A stretch of 7,064 nucleotides of DNA from positions 1 through 7,064 of the forward strand of contig JAMCWS010000077.1 of NCBI GenBank assembly GCA_023480605.1, written 5' to 3'. The position numbers and the translations under genes were made by a program. Positions 4,309 through 7,064 of this stretch are shown one piece after another; the first letter of the stretch is position 1, and each line of letters opens with the position of its first letter. The stretch comes from a bacterium (GTDB lineage: Bacteria > Sumerlaeota > Sumerlaeia > MVZB01). The notes beneath the pieces are model-generated. The model saw nothing but the letters and a program-made list of their open reading frames with translations. It made no database searches and was not told the DNA's origin.

Positions 4309-6465
4309 GTGACGGGCCACACCATCAAAATCATTAGGCGGAAAACCATCTTTGCGGCGATACTGGGCATAATCGGCCTTGCGCTGGGGCCGACCGCCGC
4401 CGCCGCGCCCGTCGATGACGGCCTGCGGCTCTTTTGGGACCGGGCCGTGCAGCGCGCCGGCCGCGAGGAGACCATCTGGCTCTATATCCAGGACACCACC
4501 GACACGAGCCCCATCCTTCACGCGAACCTGACGGTGCCGGCCGGCCTGACGCTGATCGATCCCGCCAGCCAGGATATCACCGCCTGGGGACGGCAGACGG
4601 TTTATTTCGGCGGTAAAGGCCAATACGCGTGCGCTCCGGAGCCGCATCCTTCGGCCCGGGTCGCCTGGCGGGTGCGGGCGGGCGCGCCCCTCTCCGGCGG
4701 CCAGGTCAGCGTCACCGTCACGGGCGATGGGGGGACGAATCCGGTCTCCACGAGCGCGGCCGTCTCTTTCACCGCGCCGCTGGTTAACACGACGCTCGAT
4801 TATGTCCCCGAACCTCAACCCGTCCATGCGAGCGACGGCGTGCTGGTCGGCATGATGGACTGCCCCCTTTACAAACCCGGCGAACACACCGGCTGGGACA
4901 TGCTCGACAAGAGCTACCCGTGGCGCAGGCCGGCCCTGGGATGGTATGACGAGAGCGACCCGGAGGTTACGGACTGGGATATCAAATACGCCCTGGAGCA
5001 CGGCGTCGACTTCATGGCCTACTGTTGGTATCGGGCTTACGGCACCGAGGGCCAGCCGATCCAGATGAACCTCTCGCACGCCATCCACGAGGGGCTGTTC
5101 CACTCGCGTTACGGCGACCGGATCAAGTTCGCCATCATGTACATCAACGGCACTTATTCGGGGGTATCGGGCGAGGCCGACCTGTTGGGCAACCTGTTCC
5201 CATTCTGGATGGAAAACTACTTCAAACGGCCCAATTACCTGGTGGTCGACAACAAGCCGGTCCTCTACATCTACGACACCAACCGCCTGGTGAAGGACCT
5301 GGGCACGACGGCCGCCGTCAAGGTGGCCGTCGACAAGATGCGCGCGGCCGCCGTGGCCGAGGGCTTCGACGGCCTGTGGGTGATCGGCGAGTCGCGCCAG
5401 CTCAACAACATTCTCATCACGAAGATGCGCGACAGCGGCTTCGACGCCAGCTTTGCTTACTGCTGGGGCGGCGTGCCCGACGGGGCCGACGACGCCACCG
5501 CCGAGGATTACATCATGGCCCGCCACCAGGAACGACTCGACTGGAACGTGCTGCCCTTCCTACCCACATTGACGTTCATGTGGGACCCCGACCCCTGGGA
5601 GGTGTATGGAGGCCACACACCCAATGCGCACTTCAAAATGAGCGCCGTCGGCTTCCGGGATCTGTGCCAACGGGTCAAGACCTTCATGCAGACCAAGATG
5701 CCGGCCGGGGGCATCGGGCAGCGCATCATCATGCTCGACAACTGGAACGAGTGGACGGAAGGCCATTACCTCGCCCCCTGCCGCGAAAACGGCTTCTCCT
5801 ACCTCGATGCCTTCCGCGACGTTTTCACCAGCGCCGATCCGGTTCACCTCGACCTGCTGCCCGAGGAAGTCGGGCGGGGGCCATATGAGCAGGCCCATCA
5901 ATATTGGATGGAAAATCAGCGCGCCGGATGCGCGGCCACCCAGCACGTCTGGCATTTCGACAAGTGGAGCGAGGGCTGGCGCGGCTTCAACGGCCAGCAC
6001 GTCTGGCACGACCGGGCGCGCGGCGTGCTGTTCGGCGATTACGTTGCCGGGGCGTCGTATCCCCGGTTTTCGACGAGTCAGCCGCTCAACCTGCACGGCG
6101 AGGATTACCACTATATTGTCCTCAAATTCGTCGCGAACAAATTCGATGCGCCGCAAACCGGGGTGATCTGGTTCTATACATGGGACGGCATCACCCAGTC
6201 GGTCGGAGTTTTCGGCGCCTCGCCGCAGTTTACGTTCAAACCGGGCCTCAACCGCATCGTCGTCGACATGAGCAAGGCCTCGGGCGAGTGGAACACGTCC
6301 AAGGCACTGCTGCGCATCATGCCGCTGCTGCCGATTGCGGCCGACGCGACCCCCCTGCATGATCGGGGCGCGAGCATCGACCTGGTTTACGTCGCCATGA
6401 CCAACGACCCCGACTACGACATCCCCACGGCGGTCGCGGCGCGCAACCGGGTGAATTATAAGTGA
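4309..6465 (+). CDS. Secreted GH99/WbsX-like glycoside hydrolase-like protein with N- and C-terminal beta domains
   Basis: Predicted exported protein of 718 residues that probably binds or cleaves a glycan. Residues 1-33 are a signal peptide: basic n-region with 'IIRRK', hydrophobic 'TIFAAILGIIGLALG', and a 'TAAAA' cleavage site. Residues about 35-170 look like an Ig-like beta sandwich ('HANLTVPAGLTLIDP', 'VSTSAAVSFTAP'). Residues about 178-510 form the GH99/WbsX-like barrel: 'LGWYDESDPEVTDWDIKYA', 'EHGVDFMAYCWYR', 'LVVDNKPVLYIYD', and 'NWNEWTEGHYLAP', whose Glu481 and Glu484 sit in the same N-E-W-x-E-G context as the catalytic pair of characterised GH99 endo-alpha-mannosidases. Residues about 540-718 are a beta-rich, Trp/Tyr-rich domain I do not recognise, possibly carbohydrate-binding. 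GTG 4309 is chosen for its GGAGAG site and clean signal peptide; ATG 4288 (725 residues) is the main alternative. Many relatives are annotated only as GH99-like, so enzyme activity is inferred. Confidence 0.88.
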   Translation: MTGHTIKIIRRKTIFAAILGIIGLALGPTAAAAPVDDGLRLFWDRAVQRAGREETIWLYIQDTTDTSPILHANLTVPAGLTLIDPASQDITAWGRQTVYFGGKGQYACAPEPHPSARVAWRVRAGAPLSGGQVSVTVTGDGGTNPVSTSAAVSFTAPLVNTTLDYVPEPQPVHASDGVLVGMMDCPLYKPGEHTGWDMLDKSYPWRRPALGWYDESDPEVTDWDIKYALEHGVDFMAYCWYRAYGTEGQPIQMNLSHAIHEGLFHSRYGDRIKFAIMYINGTYSGVSGEADLLGNLFPFWMENYFKRPNYLVVDNKPVLYIYDTNRLVKDLGTTAAVKVAVDKMRAAAVAEGFDGLWVIGESRQLNNILITKMRDSGFDASFAYCWGGVPDGADDATAEDYIMARHQERLDWNVLPFLPTLTFMWDPDPWEVYGGHTPNAHFKMSAVGFRDLCQRVKTFMQTKMPAGGIGQRIIMLDNWNEWTEGHYLAPCRENGFSYLDAFRDVFTSADPVHLDLLPEEVGRGPYEQAHQYWMENQRAGCAATQHVWHFDKWSEGWRGFNGQHVWHDRARGVLFGDYVAGASYPRFSTSQPLNLHGEDYHYIVLKFVANKFDAPQTGVIWFYTWDGITQSVGVFGASPQFTFKPGLNRIVVDMSKASGEWNTSKALLRIMPLLPIAADATPLHDRGASIDLVYVAMTNDPDYDIPTAVAARNRVNYK

Positions 6466-6480
6466 ATTCACCACCGAGGC
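6466..6480 (+). repeat. Possible fragment of the degenerate intergenic repeat
   Basis: ATTCACCACCGAGGC immediately follows the GH99-like stop and resembles the start of the GAACCAC(A/G)(A/G)AGG family with a CACCGAGG variant. Short, so the assignment is tentative. Confidence 0.3.
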
Positions 6481-6485
6481 GGCGG

Positions 6486-6513
6486 GAATGATATTTTCGG
6501 GAGAATGATATTT
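6486..6513. repeat. 11-bp direct repeat GAATGATATTT x2, 17-bp period
   Basis: GAATGATATTT at 6486-6496 and 6503-6513, each followed by a TCG-containing stretch. AT-rich against a GC-rich background and placed between the GH99-like stop and the next gene. Could hold a promoter (GATATT keeps four of six -10 positions) or a pair of regulator sites; no -35 box is convincing. Confidence 0.6.
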
Positions 6514-6534
6514 CGAGTGCGTTCGTGCGCTTTC

Positions 6535-6553
6535 GCGGCAAATGCCGCATTTT
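6535..6553 (+). terminator. GC-rich palindrome followed by ATTTT, possible intrinsic terminator
   Basis: GCGGC (6535-6539) and GCCGC (6544-6548) form a perfect stem with loop AAAT, and the flanking A/T bases make GCGGCAAATGCCGC a full 14-bp palindrome. ATTTT follows. It is 69 bases past the GH99-like stop and 25 bases before the next start, so it may end that transcript, attenuate the next, or be an operator. The stem is short. Confidence 0.4.
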
Positions 6554-6578
6554 ACCGATGAATACAGGCGGACCAGCG

Positions 6579-7028
6579 ATGACCAGCAAGGCCGAAATCG
6601 ACGACTTCCTCGCCCAGCGAACCCTGGCCGTGGTGGGCGTTTCGCGCCGCCGTCTCAAGTTCGGCACGATCGCCTATCATCACCTCAAGGCGCGCGGCTA
6701 CCGCGTCTACCCCGTCAATCCCAACGCCACCGTCATCGACGGCCAGCCGTGTTACCCCACGCTGCGCGATCTGCCGGGGCCGGTGGGGGGCGTGTTGAGC
6801 GTCGTGCCGCCCGATCGCACGCTTCAGGTGGCGCGCGACGCCGCCAGCGCCGGCATCCGCCGCCTCTGGATCCACCGCGGCACCGAGACGGACAAGGCGA
6901 TCGAGGTGTGCCGCGCCGCCGGCATCCGCGTCGTCGTCGGCCAGTGCATCCTCATGCACGCCCAGCCCGACGGCATCCACCGCCTGCACCGCTTCCTGAA
7001 CAGCCTCCTGGGTCGCCTGCCGGCGTAG
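6579..7028 (+). CDS. CoA-binding domain protein, YccU-like
   Basis: Small cytoplasmic Rossmann-fold protein of 149 residues, the usual size for the stand-alone CoA_binding family related to the N-terminal half of succinyl-CoA synthetase alpha. Visible marks: 'LAVVGVSRRRLKFG' (nucleotide loop, residues 16-29), 'LKARGYRVYPVNPN' (36-49), 'LSVVPPDRTLQV' (73-84), 'RLWIHRGTETDKAIEVC' (95-111) and 'GQCILMHAQPDGIHRLHRF', with Cys123. The ending 'HRFLNSLLGRLP' is shared by one branch of the family. Its biochemical role is not established; CoA or nucleotide binding is inferred from the fold. ATG 6579 is preferred over ATG 6558 and GTG 6525 because it gives the family length and has AGG/GGA bases 6-12 nt upstream; the longer forms would run through the palindrome or close to it. 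No functional link with the glycan genes is evident. Confidence 0.88.
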   Translation: MTSKAEIDDFLAQRTLAVVGVSRRRLKFGTIAYHHLKARGYRVYPVNPNATVIDGQPCYPTLRDLPGPVGGVLSVVPPDRTLQVARDAASAGIRRLWIHRGTETDKAIEVCRAAGIRVVVGQCILMHAQPDGIHRLHRFLNSLLGRLPA

Positions 7029-7064
7029 GGGAGCGCGTTTGGTCGCGGATTTACGATGCGTCGG

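Noticed and set aside
4309..4410. Twin-arginine export signal in the GH99-like protein
   Set aside because: There is an Arg-Arg pair ('IIRRKTIF'), but the Phe/Leu positions of the Tat motif are not met; a standard Sec signal explains the sequence.
4213..5526. Long minus-strand open frame (about 437 codons) opposite the GH99-like gene
   Set aside because: Same reasons; its C-terminal part includes the repeat translation 'PQRHRGHREE', a typical spurious sequence.
7029..7064. Start of another gene at ATG 7055
   Set aside because: Only ten bases remain and there is no ribosome binding site; nothing can be supported.

Overview
The window is GC-rich (roughly two thirds G+C by eye) and carries five genes, all on the + strand. 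They are separated by AT-richer gaps that contain repeats. I cannot name the organism. The mix of an Fbp-type transporter, a non-secreted sulfatase, a secreted GH99-like protein and degenerate 'GAACCACRRAG' intergenic repeats fits an environmental bacterium such as a member of the Planctomycetota/PVC group or a neighbouring candidate phylum. That placement is inference from gene content and gap texture, not from a marker gene.

Positions 1-2186 hold the end of an ABC-transporter operon: the C-terminal TOBE-like part of an ATP-binding subunit (cut by the window edge), then a 12-segment fused permease with two EAA loops (FbpB/AfuB type, ferric iron the best guess). A 78-bp hexamer tandem repeat containing five evenly spaced GATC sites lies between them. 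Any substrate-binding protein would be upstream, outside the window.

Positions 2187-2431 hold a small hairpin, a converging pair of degenerate repeats, and a 12-bp inverted repeat that brackets a promoter-like pair of hexamers. A cytoplasmic formylglycine-type sulfatase follows (2432-3922). The next gap (3923-4308) contains a 9-bp tandem duplication, a nested inverted repeat, two more copies of the degenerate repeat and a second promoter-like pair. It leads into a secreted GH99/WbsX-like protein with flanking beta domains (4309-6465, GTG start). A last gap with an 11-bp direct repeat and a GC-rich palindrome precedes a small YccU-like CoA-binding protein (6579-7028).

The transporter genes form one unit. 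The sulfatase and the GH99-like gene seem to be transcribed separately from each other, but both have TTGAC(G/T)-N17-GATCGT upstream, so they may share regulation. A joint role in handling a sulfated glycan is plausible, although one protein is predicted cytoplasmic and the other exported. I see no RNA gene, CRISPR array, transposase or clear novel multi-gene system. The most interesting material is in the gaps.
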